Shown here: piece by piece, positions 45,273-54,395 of the stretch
Layout: each line of letters opens with the position of its first letter
Numbering within the stretch: the first letter of the stretch is position 1
NCBI RefSeq assembly: GCF_025836995.1
Contig: NZ_CP107546.1
Location: 372,001-436,000 of the forward strand
Reading direction: 5' to 3'
Length of the DNA stretch: 64,000 bases
Source of the DNA: Microbacterium sp. M28
GTDB lineage: Bacteria; Actinomycetota; Actinomycetes; Actinomycetales; Microbacteriaceae
Notes under the pieces: generated by a model
Seen by the model: the letters and a program-made list of their open reading frames with translations, nothing else
Databases searched by the model: none
Told to the model about the DNA's origin: nothing
Program-made: the position numbers and the translations under genes

Positions 45273-45833
45273 GTGAACGTGATCTGGCGGACCCTGCTCG
45301 TGATGTGGAGCGCACGGCGTCGTGCGCGGCGCGAAGGGCGCATCGCGCCGACCGAGATCGGTCGCATCCGACTCACCACGCTGCCCACGGACATCGACGT
45401 GCTGCGGCACATGAACAACGGCCGCTACCTGTCGCTGTTCGACCTCGGACGCTGGGATCTGCTCGTGCGCACCGGCATGAGCGAGGTCATGAAGCGCAAC
45501 GGCTGGTACGCGGTCGTGTCGTCCGAGACGGTGACGTTCCGCAAGTCGCTCGAACTGTGGCAGCGCTTCGACGTCGAGTCACGCCTGCTCGGCCACGACG
45601 ACAAGGCGATCTACATGGAGCATCGTGCGGTCGTGGGCGGCGAGATCTATGCTCGGGTGATCGTCCGAGCCAGGATGCTCAAGAGAAGCGGCGGGACGCT
45701 CTCGCATCAGGAGCTCTTCGCCGCGGTCGGCCGCCCAGAGGGCATCCCGGATGTCGAGCCGTGGATCCACGAATGGGCCGCGGCATCCGCCCTTCCGTCC
45801 ACGCGCGCCGAGGCGCCGAGCGTCTGGTCGTAG
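45273..45833 (+). CDS. Hot-dog fold acyl-CoA thioesterase family protein
   Basis: A 186-residue protein. DIDVLRHMNNGRYLSLFDLGRWDLL is the hot-dog active-site helix (Asp/His-Met-Asn-Asn) of 4HBT-type thioesterases; FRKSLELWQRFDVESRLLGHDDKAIYMEH is the following sheet. It should release free acids from acyl-CoA or a similar thioester. GTG 45273 is 8 bases after TACGCT with no ribosome site (leaderless). It is followed by a membrane protein with its own promoter. Confidence 0.82.
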   Translation: MNVIWRTLLVMWSARRRARREGRIAPTEIGRIRLTTLPTDIDVLRHMNNGRYLSLFDLGRWDLLVRTGMSEVMKRNGWYAVVSSETVTFRKSLELWQRFDVESRLLGHDDKAIYMEHRAVVGGEIYARVIVRARMLKRSGGTLSHQELFAAVGRPEGIPDVEPWIHEWAAASALPSTRAEAPSVWS

Positions 45834-45866
45834 ACCGCCGTTCGCATCGGGCGCTAACGTGGCTTC

Positions 45867-47207
45867 GTGCTGACCCTCCTCGCCTCGACCGGGCGCGTGC
45901 TCGCCGGGCACTGGCCCGCGCTCGTGGCGTGGTTCCTGGCCGGGTATCTGCTTCACTTCGGGCTCATCCAGCTCGCCGGCTACGTCGGCGCATGGAGCAC
46001 GACCGGTGGACTGCTGCTGCTCCCGCTGGCGATCCTGGCGCGGCTGATCGCCTTCGTCGCCATGTTCCTCGTGGTCCGCGACGGCCTGCGCGAGCTGCAG
46101 GCGATCGCCCCGGTGCCGCAGGCTGCGGCCGAGCGACGGCAGACATTCCTGAACACGCTGCTCGCCAGCATCCTGCCCTTCTTCGCGGTGTACGCGGCCT
46201 GGGGGATGCTGCAGGACGACGTGATCGCGTACGACTTCCGGGCGCTCCAGGTGCGCAGCGACATCGGGTGGCGTGCGATCGTCGACGGCTCCGAGGCGCC
46301 GACCGGTGCCCTCGGCACGGATCTGACGCTGGATGCCGTGACGGGAATGCTCATCGTCGTGGCGTTCGCGGGTCGGTGGGCATGGAAGAAATGGCCGAAG
46401 AAGCTCCCGGCTCCGTTCTCGGTGCTCGCGGTGTACCTCGAAGCCGTCTGGGTGCTCCTGTCGATCATGGTCATCAAGGGGGCGCTCGAAGGCCTGCAGG
46501 CCTGGGTCGACACCCGCGTCGGCATCCAATGGGCCCTGGAGTTCCGCGACTGGGTCGGCGAGCAGTTGACGCCGCTCGCGTGGGTGTGGGACGGCGTCGA
46601 GTGGTTCATCGGCCAGCTCGCCGGACTCACGGTGGAGCCGCTGGCATGGCTCGCGATCGCCGGCGTGATCTACGGCCAGGCGATCGCGGCCGAGAAACCG
46701 AAGCTCGACATCGCGCTGTACAAGCGGGCGCGCACCCACGTCGACAGGGTCCCGTCCCTGCTGCGTCGGATGCTGGGGCAGCTGGGCGCCGAGTTCACGT
46801 CGCGCTTCACGCCCATCATCGACGCCATCGTGCTCATGTGGCGTGCCGGACCGGTGCTCATCGGCACGTACATCCTGCTGTACACGATCGTCCTGGCCGG
46901 CGACACGACGCTGGACCTCGTGATCTCGCGTCTGATCGGCCCGCAGTCCCTCGCGGATTTCTGGCAGGTGATCAGTGACGGGCTGGTCCTGTTCGTCGCG
47001 GTCATCGTCGAGCCGATCCGCATCAGCGTGGTCGCCGGCGCGTACGACGATTCGCTGGGCGCGCTGCGGCGGTATCAGCACGTCCGCGCCGCGACGACTC
47101 CCACGGGAGGTCAGGGTTCGACGGAGAACCTGACGAAGCTCGGAAACGAGGAGATCTCGGCGATCTCGACCCAGAACGGTCCCTCCGCGTCCTCGGGCAC
47201 GATGTAA
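45867..47207 (+). CDS. Multi-pass membrane protein of unknown function
   Basis: A 446-residue membrane protein with about seven hydrophobic segments (among them LVAWFLAGYLLHFGLIQLAG, GGLLLLPLAILARLIAFVAM, LDAVTGMLIVVAFAG, AGPVLIGTYILLYTIVLAG). I recognise no family. TAACGT 6 bases before GTG 45867 suggests leaderless transcription. The last 32 codons or so are read opposite the 3' end of the next minus-strand gene; that tail (Ser/Thr/Gly-rich) is not hydrophobic and may be a poorly constrained extension. Confidence 0.75.
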   Translation: MLTLLASTGRVLAGHWPALVAWFLAGYLLHFGLIQLAGYVGAWSTTGGLLLLPLAILARLIAFVAMFLVVRDGLRELQAIAPVPQAAAERRQTFLNTLLASILPFFAVYAAWGMLQDDVIAYDFRALQVRSDIGWRAIVDGSEAPTGALGTDLTLDAVTGMLIVVAFAGRWAWKKWPKKLPAPFSVLAVYLEAVWVLLSIMVIKGALEGLQAWVDTRVGIQWALEFRDWVGEQLTPLAWVWDGVEWFIGQLAGLTVEPLAWLAIAGVIYGQAIAAEKPKLDIALYKRARTHVDRVPSLLRRMLGQLGAEFTSRFTPIIDAIVLMWRAGPVLIGTYILLYTIVLAGDTTLDLVISRLIGPQSLADFWQVISDGLVLFVAVIVEPIRISVVAGAYDDSLGALRRYQHVRAATTPTGGQGSTENLTKLGNEEISAISTQNGPSASSGTM

Positions 47208-47659
47208 CCCACGACGATCTCGTACGGCCCGAGCGGGAGCGGTTCGCCGTCCTCGTCCTCTTCCGGCGATGCGCAGAAGGTGTGCTCGTCGGACGAGTAC
47301 TCGAACCCCAGATCGTAGGTCATGTGCTCCCACCGGCGGCCGGTGCTCTGCTCCACGAGCGTCGGGGACGAGCAACGCGGCGGTTCACCGCGCGGATCGA
47401 CCGGGACGGCGACGCCGATCACCCTGCTGTCGGCCGGGGCGATGAGTCCTTCGCCGCCGGTGAGGTCCTTGGCTCTGACCGGACCCCAATCGGCGTCGGC
47501 CAGCTCGACCGTGCCGTCCGCGCCAGGGTCGCGGGGGATGGTCGGCTCGTACGCGTAGTACCGCGCCCACGCGACACCGACCAACGTCGCAGCCGTGATC
47601 GGCAGGAGGACGGCGAGCGCGGCGAGCGCGATCCGGTTGCGTCGCCACCAGCCGCTCAC
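47111..47659 (-). CDS. Membrane-anchored hypothetical protein, third of three
   Basis: A 182-residue protein: short basic N-terminus (SGWWRRNR), one membrane helix (IALAALAVLLPITAATLVGVAW) and an outside beta-rich domain with a Cys pair (PPRCSSP and HTFCASPEE) and an acidic run. Unknown function. GTG 47659 overlaps the previous stop by 4 bases. The 3' end overlaps the converging membrane-protein gene by 97 bases. Confidence 0.72.
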   Translation of the reverse strand: MSGWWRRNRIALAALAVLLPITAATLVGVAWARYYAYEPTIPRDPGADGTVELADADWGPVRAKDLTGGEGLIAPADSRVIGVAVPVDPRGEPPRCSSPTLVEQSTGRRWEHMTYDLGFEYSSDEHTFCASPEEDEDGEPLPLGPYEIVVGYIVPEDAEGPFWVEIAEISSFPSFVRFSVEP

Positions 47660-48204
47660 GGGTTCGTCCAATCGGTCTTCGGGATCTCCGCATCCGCAAC
47701 GGGGTCCAGGGCGTCGAGGTCGATCTCGAGCTCGATGACGGAGTCCGCGCGGGTGTCCTCCTGGGAGGACAGCTGCAGGATGCCGGTGCCGGACAGGGCA
47801 TCCGCGGGGAGCTCGAACGCGATCGTGCCGCTCTTCGGGATGCCCGTGACCAGCCGTGTCTTGAAGATCGACTCCGGACGATCGCTCGCGCGGAACGAGC
47901 GATCGCCGATAGTCAGCGTCGCGCCGCCGAGGAGCGTCCCGTACTGCTCGAGGGTGGCCTCGGCATCCACGTCGACGAGCAACCAGGTGCCTTCGGCGGT
48001 CCAACCGCCCGGCGCCGAGATGCTCTCCGCCATGCGCACGTCCTGAACCGTCAGGGCGAGATCGCGGCCGACGGCCTCTTCGCCGATCGAGGTCCTGACC
48101 ACGAACGGGGCGACGAATGCGCTGTCATCCGGCGTGACGAGTGCGACCAGCCAGGCGGAGACGAGGAGGGCAGCCGTGAGCAGCCACGGGAGCGCGCGAT
48201 TCAT
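47656..48204 (-). CDS. Membrane-anchored hypothetical protein, second of three
   Basis: A 182-residue protein with an N-terminal signal anchor (LPWLLTAALLVSAWLVALV) and an extracytoplasmic domain resembling DUF4352-type immunoglobulin-like folds (VGRDLALTVQDVRMAESI..., GTWLLVDVDAEAT...). ATG 48204 overlaps the preceding stop (ATGA). It shares architecture with its two neighbours; no enzyme motif seen. Confidence 0.72.
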   Translation of the reverse strand: MNRALPWLLTAALLVSAWLVALVTPDDSAFVAPFVVRTSIGEEAVGRDLALTVQDVRMAESISAPGGWTAEGTWLLVDVDAEATLEQYGTLLGGATLTIGDRSFRASDRPESIFKTRLVTGIPKSGTIAFELPADALSGTGILQLSSQEDTRADSVIELEIDLDALDPVADAEIPKTDWTNP

Positions 48205-48905
48205 TCGGTCACCCCCGCTCCGACGTCCTCGATCGGAAGCGAGGCGTGGGCGGCGACCTCGACGTCGTCCCAGTAGTCGCCGTAGACGAAGTACTCGCCG
48301 GTGAACTCGGTCGCGGTGTGCAGGGCGACGCGGATATCGTCTCCTTCGGCGAACGCATCGGCAGGGACAGCCCACGCCAATACCAGGGGAGCGGTGACCC
48401 CCGGCTGCAGCCACGGACTCAGCGTCGTGTCGTCATAGCGCGCGACGCTCGGCGCGACATCCGGGGCGCCTTCGATGCGGATCTCCGTGATGCCGCCGTC
48501 GCCCGTCGACGGGCGCGCGGCATCGTCGATGTTCGTGACGTCCATGATCACCGCGAGCACGCGTTGGCCCTCTTCCACCCGGATGCCGGCTTCCCCGAGT
48601 TCGTCGATGAGGACAGCGCGCTGCGGGGTCATCTCCATGCCGGCGCCCGTGAACGTGTCGCCGGGGCCGAGCTCCGGCAGCGGCGGCTCGGGGACCGCTC
48701 CGAGGCCGCCGAAGCCGGCGGTGGCGCCGAGGATGAGCACGGTGGCTGCGCCGCCGATCCACTTCGTCGAGACGCGGGACGTGACGGCGGAGACCCACTT
48801 CTTCGGCGGCGCGGCCGACGCGGGAGAGGGCTGTTCGGGGTCGCTCGAGGTCGCGGCCGCGATCGCGCCGTCGATCGCCCCCTGAGCTGCCCCCGACCGA
48901 GTCAC
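48201..48905 (-). CDS. Membrane-anchored hypothetical protein, first of three
   Basis: A 234-residue protein: a cytoplasmic N-terminus of about 45 residues rich in Ala, Ser and Pro, one membrane helix (WIGGAATVLILGATAGFGGLGA), then an extracytoplasmic beta-rich domain (QRVLAVIMDVTNIDDAARPS is DUF4352-like). GTG 48905 is 6 bases after TAGGAT and lacks a ribosome site: the operon promoter with a leaderless start. First gene of a tightly coupled three-gene unit of unknown role, divergent from the WXG-type cassette. Confidence 0.74.
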   Translation of the reverse strand: MTRSGAAQGAIDGAIAAATSSDPEQPSPASAAPPKKWVSAVTSRVSTKWIGGAATVLILGATAGFGGLGAVPEPPLPELGPGDTFTGAGMEMTPQRAVLIDELGEAGIRVEEGQRVLAVIMDVTNIDDAARPSTGDGGITEIRIEGAPDVAPSVARYDDTTLSPWLQPGVTAPLVLAWAVPADAFAEGDDIRVALHTATEFTGEYFVYGDYWDDVEVAAHASLPIEDVGAGVTE

Positions 48906-49029
48906 GGCAACATCCTAGAGTTCCGGCGGGTCACGGTGAAACACAACGACGCTGCATGGGCAGTGCTGCCCATGGTCGGATCGTCGTCGTCTGGCTGCTC
49001 TCGGTGGTCGGACGTGTGTCGTGGGGATG

Positions 49030-49500
49030 ATGTTGCCGGATGAGCTGATCTGGATCATGGAGAAGCTCGGTTTCGAGTGGCCGGATGTGGACGAGGATGA
49101 ACTCCGCCGTGGCGGAGACATCATCGGGACGTTCCGGGGCGAACTCGAGGGGAAGATCCAGGCCGTCGACAGGAAGGTCAACGGCGATCTGGCGGCAGCG
49201 ATGCGCGGGCAGGCCGGTCCCGCATTCGTGAGCGCGTGGAACGCGAACAGATCGCAGAACCTGCAGCGGATGCTGGACCTTCTGGAGCCTGTGCCCGCAG
49301 CGACGGACATCGCAGCGGGCGTGATACTGGGGTTGAAGATCAAGGTGATCGCGGACGTGACGCTCAAGAGCGGAACAGCCACCCGCGACCCCGCACAGCG
49401 TTTGTTCGACGGTACCGTTAGTAGAAACGGGCCCGCCGGCGCGATCCTCGATGGTGAACGCAGCGAGATCATTCAGGTGATTTTGGAGAAGGTGGAATGA
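49030..49500 (+). CDS. WXG100/CpnT-N-like protein, possible type VII secretion substrate
   Basis: A 156-residue protein. The start LPDELIWIMEKLGFEWPDVDEDELRR and the following GQAGPAFVSAWNANRSQNLQRMLDL, then AATDIAAGVILGLKIKVIADV, closely follow the N-terminal secretion domain of actinobacterial polymorphic toxins (WXG100_2/CpnT N-terminal type). Only about 45 residues remain after it, with no known toxin domain, so it is a small effector, an adaptor or a truncated toxin. GTG 49021 and ATG 49027 are alternative starts. The stop overlaps the next gene (ATGA). Confidence 0.65.
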   Translation: MLPDELIWIMEKLGFEWPDVDEDELRRGGDIIGTFRGELEGKIQAVDRKVNGDLAAAMRGQAGPAFVSAWNANRSQNLQRMLDLLEPVPAATDIAAGVILGLKIKVIADVTLKSGTATRDPAQRLFDGTVSRNGPAGAILDGERSEIIQVILEKVE

Positions 49501-49979
49501 CTCGACGAACGCATGTCGTGGAATCGAACGGAGTGAGCCGAGGGCCGCTCATCGACACGATGCGGCCGTATCCGGAGGCGATCCGCTTCTCGCTGAACCG
49601 CATGAACGGCTCATCATTCTGGGCCTACAGCCTGTGGCGTGCGCCGGAGGGCGCTGACCTGCTGGATGACATCCCGCTGTCCGACGAGTCCATGCAGTGC
49701 GCAGGTTCCGCAGAGGCGTTGACGATCGAGGTGCGCACGCTCGATGCGGACGGAACGCCGCATCAGTACACGGTCGGCAAGCCCGGTGAGCAGACCGGAG
49801 ACCCCACAGAGGTCATCCGGTGGGATGATGGGCGACACAGCACGAAGGTGTTCCGGAACGAGGTGTTCACCGCGGATGAGGCCGCCGAGGTGTTCTACGC
49901 CTATTTCCTCACGGACACCGTTTCCGCCCCATATGTCCTGCGCGAGCTCGACCTGTCCTGGCCACCGGCCCGCGGCTGA
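49497..49979 (+). CDS. Imm1-like putative immunity protein
   Basis: A 160-residue soluble protein. Its C-terminal half (VIRWDDGRHSTKVFRNEVFTADEAAEVFYAYFLTDTV...LDLSW) fits the Imm1 family pattern, in which a strand-helix unit ends in a conserved Trp. Imm1 proteins protect cells against toxins of secreted polymorphic systems. Its 4-base overlap with the WXG-type gene fits a toxin-immunity pair. The assignment is by pattern only and could be wrong. Confidence 0.55.
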   Translation: MTRRTHVVESNGVSRGPLIDTMRPYPEAIRFSLNRMNGSSFWAYSLWRAPEGADLLDDIPLSDESMQCAGSAEALTIEVRTLDADGTPHQYTVGKPGEQTGDPTEVIRWDDGRHSTKVFRNEVFTADEAAEVFYAYFLTDTVSAPYVLRELDLSWPPARG

Positions 49980-49994
49980 ATCGGAGAAGATCCC

Positions 49995-50552
49995 ATGACC
50001 GACAACACCGACCGCACTCCGGATCCGCGCCGGCAGGATGTGCCGCCGCCCGCACCGCATCTGCCGAGTCCCGGTGCCGGCTATCCGGGTACTTCGCCCG
50101 CCGGAGGCGGCTACCCTGACCCGACCGTTCCCGTGGTCTATCCGCCGACCGGCGCCCCCGGAGACCAGCAGCTCGGCAACACCGCGCCCTACGCTCCCGG
50201 ATACGGCGCCCCGTCCGCGTACGCCGGACCGCCGTCCGCGGCGGCACCAGGACCGGGCGGCCTCGCGATCACGGCACTGATCCTCGGGATCGTGGCTTTC
50301 GTGACCGCGTGGATCCCGTTCCTCGGGCTGATCGTCGCGATCGCCGGCATCGTGGTGGGGATCATCGGCGTCCGCCGCAGTCAGGGACGTCCGCTGTCGA
50401 TCACGGGTCTGATCCTCTCCGGGGTGTCGTTCCTGATCGCCGCCGTCGTGACCGTGATCATCGCCGTGCTCATCCCGATCGCCGTCGAGGACTCGTACTC
50501 CTCGAGCGCCGGCGTCCACAGCTCGGTCCAGGTGGTCCCCGACCAGAGCTGA
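49995..50552 (+). CDS. DUF4190-type membrane protein
   Basis: A 185-residue protein. Pro/Gly/Tyr-rich N-terminus (residues 1-85), then two membrane helices of the DUF4190 pattern (GGLAITALILGIVAFVTAWIPFLG... and LSITGLILSGVSFLIAAVVTVIIAVLI with VGIIGVRRSQGR between). DUF4190 proteins are common in actinobacteria, function unknown. Sixteen bases after the Imm1-like gene with AGAAGATC before its ATG, so it may be the third gene of the cassette. Confidence 0.82.
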   Translation: MTDNTDRTPDPRRQDVPPPAPHLPSPGAGYPGTSPAGGGYPDPTVPVVYPPTGAPGDQQLGNTAPYAPGYGAPSAYAGPPSAAAPGPGGLAITALILGIVAFVTAWIPFLGLIVAIAGIVVGIIGVRRSQGRPLSITGLILSGVSFLIAAVVTVIIAVLIPIAVEDSYSSSAGVHSSVQVVPDQS

Positions 50553-50617
50553 CACCGACACGGCGGCCTTCGCTGTGCCTGAGCAGGAGTCGGCAGCCGC
50601 GCTCCTAGGCTGTGGAC

Positions 50618-53600
50618 ATGGTCGTCTCACCCGTGTCGTCCGATCCGCTGGCCGAACGCGCCGTCGCGCTCGTGCGGCGCTGGGTCGCCGAGGCGGCGAT
50701 CGTCGAACCGCACCCGGCGGCCCAGCGACTCGCCGAGGTGCTGCGCGACGACCGAGGGCTCGCCTTCACGCTCGGGTTCGTGGACGGCGTGCTCCGACCG
50801 GAGAGCCTGAGCGCCGCCGCTGCACAGCTGCGCCGGATCGCCCCCGACGTTCCCGAATTCCTGCCCTGGTACCTGCGAGGCGCGGTCCGCGTCGGCGGAG
50901 GGATCGCTCCGGTCCTCCCCGCGCCGACGGTCCCGCTCGCCCGTCGGGCACTGCGAGAGATGGTCGGCCATCTGATCGTCGACGCGCGACCGGCGAAGCT
51001 GGGAGCCGAGATCGGACGCATCCGCGAGAGCGGAGCGACGCTCAACATCAACCTCCTCGGCGAGGCGGTGCTCGGCGAAGCGGAGGCGAAACGCCGGCTC
51101 GACGGCATCCACGACCTCATCCGACGCCCGGACGTCGACTACGTCTCGGTCAAGGTCTCATCGATCCTCAGCAGGCCGGACGCCTGGTCTTTCGATGAAG
51201 TGGTGGATGCCGCGGCCGCACGTCTCCTGCCGCTGTACCTCACCGCGCTCGAGCACGGCGTGTTCATCAACCTCGACATGGAGGAGTACCGCGACCTCGA
51301 TCTCACGATCGCAGTGTTCACCCGCATCCTCGAGGAGCCGCGGCTCGCCCGGCTGGAAGCCGGCATCGTCCTGCAGGCGTACCTGCCGGACTCGCTGTCG
51401 GCGCTGCGGGAGCTGACCGCTTGGGCGCACGACCGCGTCGCGCACGGCGGAGCACGCATCAAAGTACGGCTGGTGAAGGGCGCGAACCTGCCGATGGAGC
51501 GGGTGGACGCCGCGATGCACGGGTGGCCGCAGGCCGCGTACGACACGAAGCTCGACACCGACGCGAATCATCTGCGCCTGCTCGATGAAGCGCTGCAACC
51601 CGGCAACGTCGCGGCCGTGCGCGTGGGCGTCGCCGGCCACAATCTCTTCGACATCGCGTACGCCCGCCTGCTCGCGGGCGCGCGCGGGCTCTCTACCCCG
51701 GCGGACGAGTCGGACGGTCGTGCCGCGGATGTCGAATTCGAGATGCTGCTCGGCATGGCAGAGGGCCACCGCCGTGCCGTCTCGAAGGACGTCGGACCGG
51801 TGAGGCTGTACGTTCCCGTGGTGCACCCGCACGAGTTCGACGTCGCCATCGGCTACCTCGCACGCCGCCTGGAGGAGAGCGCATCGGCGGAGAACTTCCT
51901 GTCCGCCGCATTCCAACTCGCCGAGGACGAGCGGCTCTTCGTCCGCGAACAGGACCGCTTCCTCGACGCCCTCGACCGGTCGGGGCAGCCCACCCTGCGG
52001 GCGACACCCAGGCGCACCCAGGATCGCCGAGCGCCGGTGCACGAATCCATCCGCACCGTGACGCCCGCTCCGGTGATCGAGACCGACCTGACGAACATCG
52101 TGCTGGGGATCTCGCGCGGGTCGGAGGATGATCCGTTCCTGGAGACGGCGGTGTACTCGCAGCACGAGACGGCGCCGGATGCCGGCGGGGCTCCGGGGTT
52201 CGCGAACACCCCCGACACCGACCTGTCGCTGGCGGCGAATCGCGAGTGGGCGCGCGACATCCGCGCGCGCGTGGGCGGATCGACCGTGGGAATCGACGTT
52301 GTGCGCGCAGCCGCAGTCGCCGACGAGGCGGAGGTCGATGCCATCGTCGCCGGGGTGCGGCGCGCAGGCGCGGCCTGGGGCGCGCGGCCGGCCGCGGAGC
52401 GCGCCGAGGCCCTGATGCGGGCCGCCGTCGCGCTGGAGTCACGGCGGGCCGAGCTCATCGAGATCGCAGCTGACGAGGCGGGCAAAGTGCTCGCCGAAGG
52501 AGACATCGAGGTCAGCGAGGCGGTCGACTTCGCGCGCTACTACGGCGCCAAGGCTCGCGAGCTGGACGCGATCGCCGGGGCGACGTTCGTCCCCTCTCGC
52601 GTCACGGTCGTCGCTCCGCCGTGGAACTTCCCGCTCGCCATCCCTGCCGGGGGAGTGCTGGCCGCGCTCGCCGCAGGTTCCGGCGTCATCCTGAAGCCCG
52701 CACCCCAGGCCCGGAGGTGCGCCGCGGTGATCGCCGAGGCGCTCTGGCAGTCCGGCATCCCTCGGGACGTGCTCGCGCTCGCCGATGTCCCGGAGGGCCC
52801 GCTCGGACAGGCCCTGATCGCGCACCCGGACGTCGACAGGGTCATCCTGACCGGGTCGTGGGACACCGCAGAGCTGTTCCGATCGTGGCGTCCCGACCTG
52901 CCGCTGCATGCGGAGACCAGTGGGAAGAACGCGATCGTCATCGCGTCGTCCGCCGACGTCGACCTCGCGGTCGCCGATCTGGTGCGGAGCGCGTTCTTCC
53001 ACGCCGGGCAGAAGTGCTCCGCGGCATCCCTCGCGATCCTGGTCGGTCCGATCGGCCGCTCGCAGCGTTTCGCACGGCAACTCGCTGATGCGACGAGATC
53101 GCTGCGCGTCGGCTGGCCTGCCGAGCCGCGCGTCGACGTCGGGCCCGTGATCGAACCGCCCCGCGGCAAGCTCGCCTGGGCGCTGAGCGAGCTCGACCAG
53201 GACGAGCACTGGATCGTCCGCCCGGCACCGGTGCCGGGGGACACCAGCGGTCGGTTGTGGAGTCCCGGCATCCGTGCCGGTGTGCTGCCGGGGTCACGGT
53301 TCCATCGCGAGGAGTTCTTCGGACCCGTGCTCGGAGTCATGCACGCGCCGAATCTCGAGCGCGCGATCGACCTGCAGAACGAGGTGGCGTACGGCCTCAC
53401 GGCCGGTCTGCACACGCGCGACCCTGACGACCTCGCGCTCTGGCTCGATCGCGTGCAGGCCGGCAATCTCTACGTCAACCGCGGCATCACCGGCGCGATC
53501 GTGCAGCGCCAGCCGTTCGGCGGGTGGAAGCGGTCGTCGGTCGGTCCTGGCGCCAAGGCGGGCGGACCGAACCACCTGATCGCGCTCGGGTCCTGGCGCG

Positions 53601-54283
53601 CGAGCGGTACCGGTCCGGCGTCGAGCACGCTGCACCTCCGAGGGCTGGATTCGCGGATCACCGATCTCATCGAATCCGCGCAGCCCTCGCTGGACTTCGA
53701 ACGGTTCGAATGGCTGCGCCGCGCGGCCCTCTCGGACGCGATCGCGTGGGACCGGGAATTCGGTCAGGTGCGCGACGTCTCGCGGCTCGGCGTCGAACGC
53801 AACCTGTTCCGCTACCGGCCCGTCGACGTGTCGATCAGAGCGACGGCGGATGCCGGGTGGCACGAGCTGCTGCGCGTGATCGTCGCGGCGATCCGCAGCG
53901 GTGCCGGCTTCTTCGTCTCCACGCCCGTGGGGCTGCCGGCCGAGGTCCGCCGGTCGCTCACCGAGCTCGGAGCCGCGGTCGCGGTCGAATCGGATGACGA
54001 GTGGGTGCAGCGGATGTCGCGCGTCTCGCCGACCGAGCTTCCGGAAGCGGGGGTGCCGCCGCGACCGCCGCGCGTGCGACTGGTCGGATCGCGTGCCGCG
54101 GTCGCCGATCTTCACCGCGTGCTCGCCGAGGCGATCTCCGGCGACCCTGACGTCGCGGTCTACGACGGTGAGGTCACCGGGGCCGGCCGCATCGAGTTGC
54201 TGACGTTCCTGCACGAGCAGTCGATCTCGATCACGGCGCACCGCTTCGGCCAGCCGGACGACTGGAGCGCCGAGGTCATCTGA
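50618..54283 (+). CDS. putA: Bifunctional proline dehydrogenase / P5C dehydrogenase
   Basis: A 1221-residue fused enzyme oxidising proline to glutamate. Residues about 40-450 are the FAD-dependent proline dehydrogenase barrel (NINLLGEAVLGEAEA, VDYVSVKVSSI, KVRLVKGANLPMERVD, EFEMLLGMAE). About 510-990 are the NAD-dependent glutamate-semialdehyde dehydrogenase with catalytic Cys800 (FFHAGQKCSAAS). A C-terminal tail of about 220 residues has no recognised site. No N-terminal DNA-binding domain is present, so it is not self-regulating like some enterobacterial PutA. TAGGCT 6 bases before ATG 50618 suggests a leaderless mRNA. Confidence 0.93.
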   Translation: MVVSPVSSDPLAERAVALVRRWVAEAAIVEPHPAAQRLAEVLRDDRGLAFTLGFVDGVLRPESLSAAAAQLRRIAPDVPEFLPWYLRGAVRVGGGIAPVLPAPTVPLARRALREMVGHLIVDARPAKLGAEIGRIRESGATLNINLLGEAVLGEAEAKRRLDGIHDLIRRPDVDYVSVKVSSILSRPDAWSFDEVVDAAAARLLPLYLTALEHGVFINLDMEEYRDLDLTIAVFTRILEEPRLARLEAGIVLQAYLPDSLSALRELTAWAHDRVAHGGARIKVRLVKGANLPMERVDAAMHGWPQAAYDTKLDTDANHLRLLDEALQPGNVAAVRVGVAGHNLFDIAYARLLAGARGLSTPADESDGRAADVEFEMLLGMAEGHRRAVSKDVGPVRLYVPVVHPHEFDVAIGYLARRLEESASAENFLSAAFQLAEDERLFVREQDRFLDALDRSGQPTLRATPRRTQDRRAPVHESIRTVTPAPVIETDLTNIVLGISRGSEDDPFLETAVYSQHETAPDAGGAPGFANTPDTDLSLAANREWARDIRARVGGSTVGIDVVRAAAVADEAEVDAIVAGVRRAGAAWGARPAAERAEALMRAAVALESRRAELIEIAADEAGKVLAEGDIEVSEAVDFARYYGAKARELDAIAGATFVPSRVTVVAPPWNFPLAIPAGGVLAALAAGSGVILKPAPQARRCAAVIAEALWQSGIPRDVLALADVPEGPLGQALIAHPDVDRVILTGSWDTAELFRSWRPDLPLHAETSGKNAIVIASSADVDLAVADLVRSAFFHAGQKCSAASLAILVGPIGRSQRFARQLADATRSLRVGWPAEPRVDVGPVIEPPRGKLAWALSELDQDEHWIVRPAPVPGDTSGRLWSPGIRAGVLPGSRFHREEFFGPVLGVMHAPNLERAIDLQNEVAYGLTAGLHTRDPDDLALWLDRVQAGNLYVNRGITGAIVQRQPFGGWKRSSVGPGAKAGGPNHLIALGSWRASGTGPASSTLHLRGLDSRITDLIESAQPSLDFERFEWLRRAALSDAIAWDREFGQVRDVSRLGVERNLFRYRPVDVSIRATADAGWHELLRVIVAAIRSGAGFFVSTPVGLPAEVRRSLTELGAAVAVESDDEWVQRMSRVSPTELPEAGVPPRPPRVRLVGSRAAVADLHRVLAEAISGDPDVAVYDGEVTGAGRIELLTFLHEQSISITAHRFGQPDDWSAEVI

Positions 54284-54395
54284 CCTGCCCGCCGCTCCGC
54301 CACCGACCCCACCCGCCCGTCCCAAACGTTCGAGTAGCGATGTCTGCTCGAAATCGGCTGTTCCGGAGCGAACAAAGCGATTCGAACGGCGGAAG
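54284..54395. other. Intergenic region before membrane/XRE pair
   Basis: A 112-base spacer. An imperfect repeat TTCGAG...CTCGAA flanks TAGCGATGTCTG. No T-run terminator for putA is visible. Confidence 0.35.
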
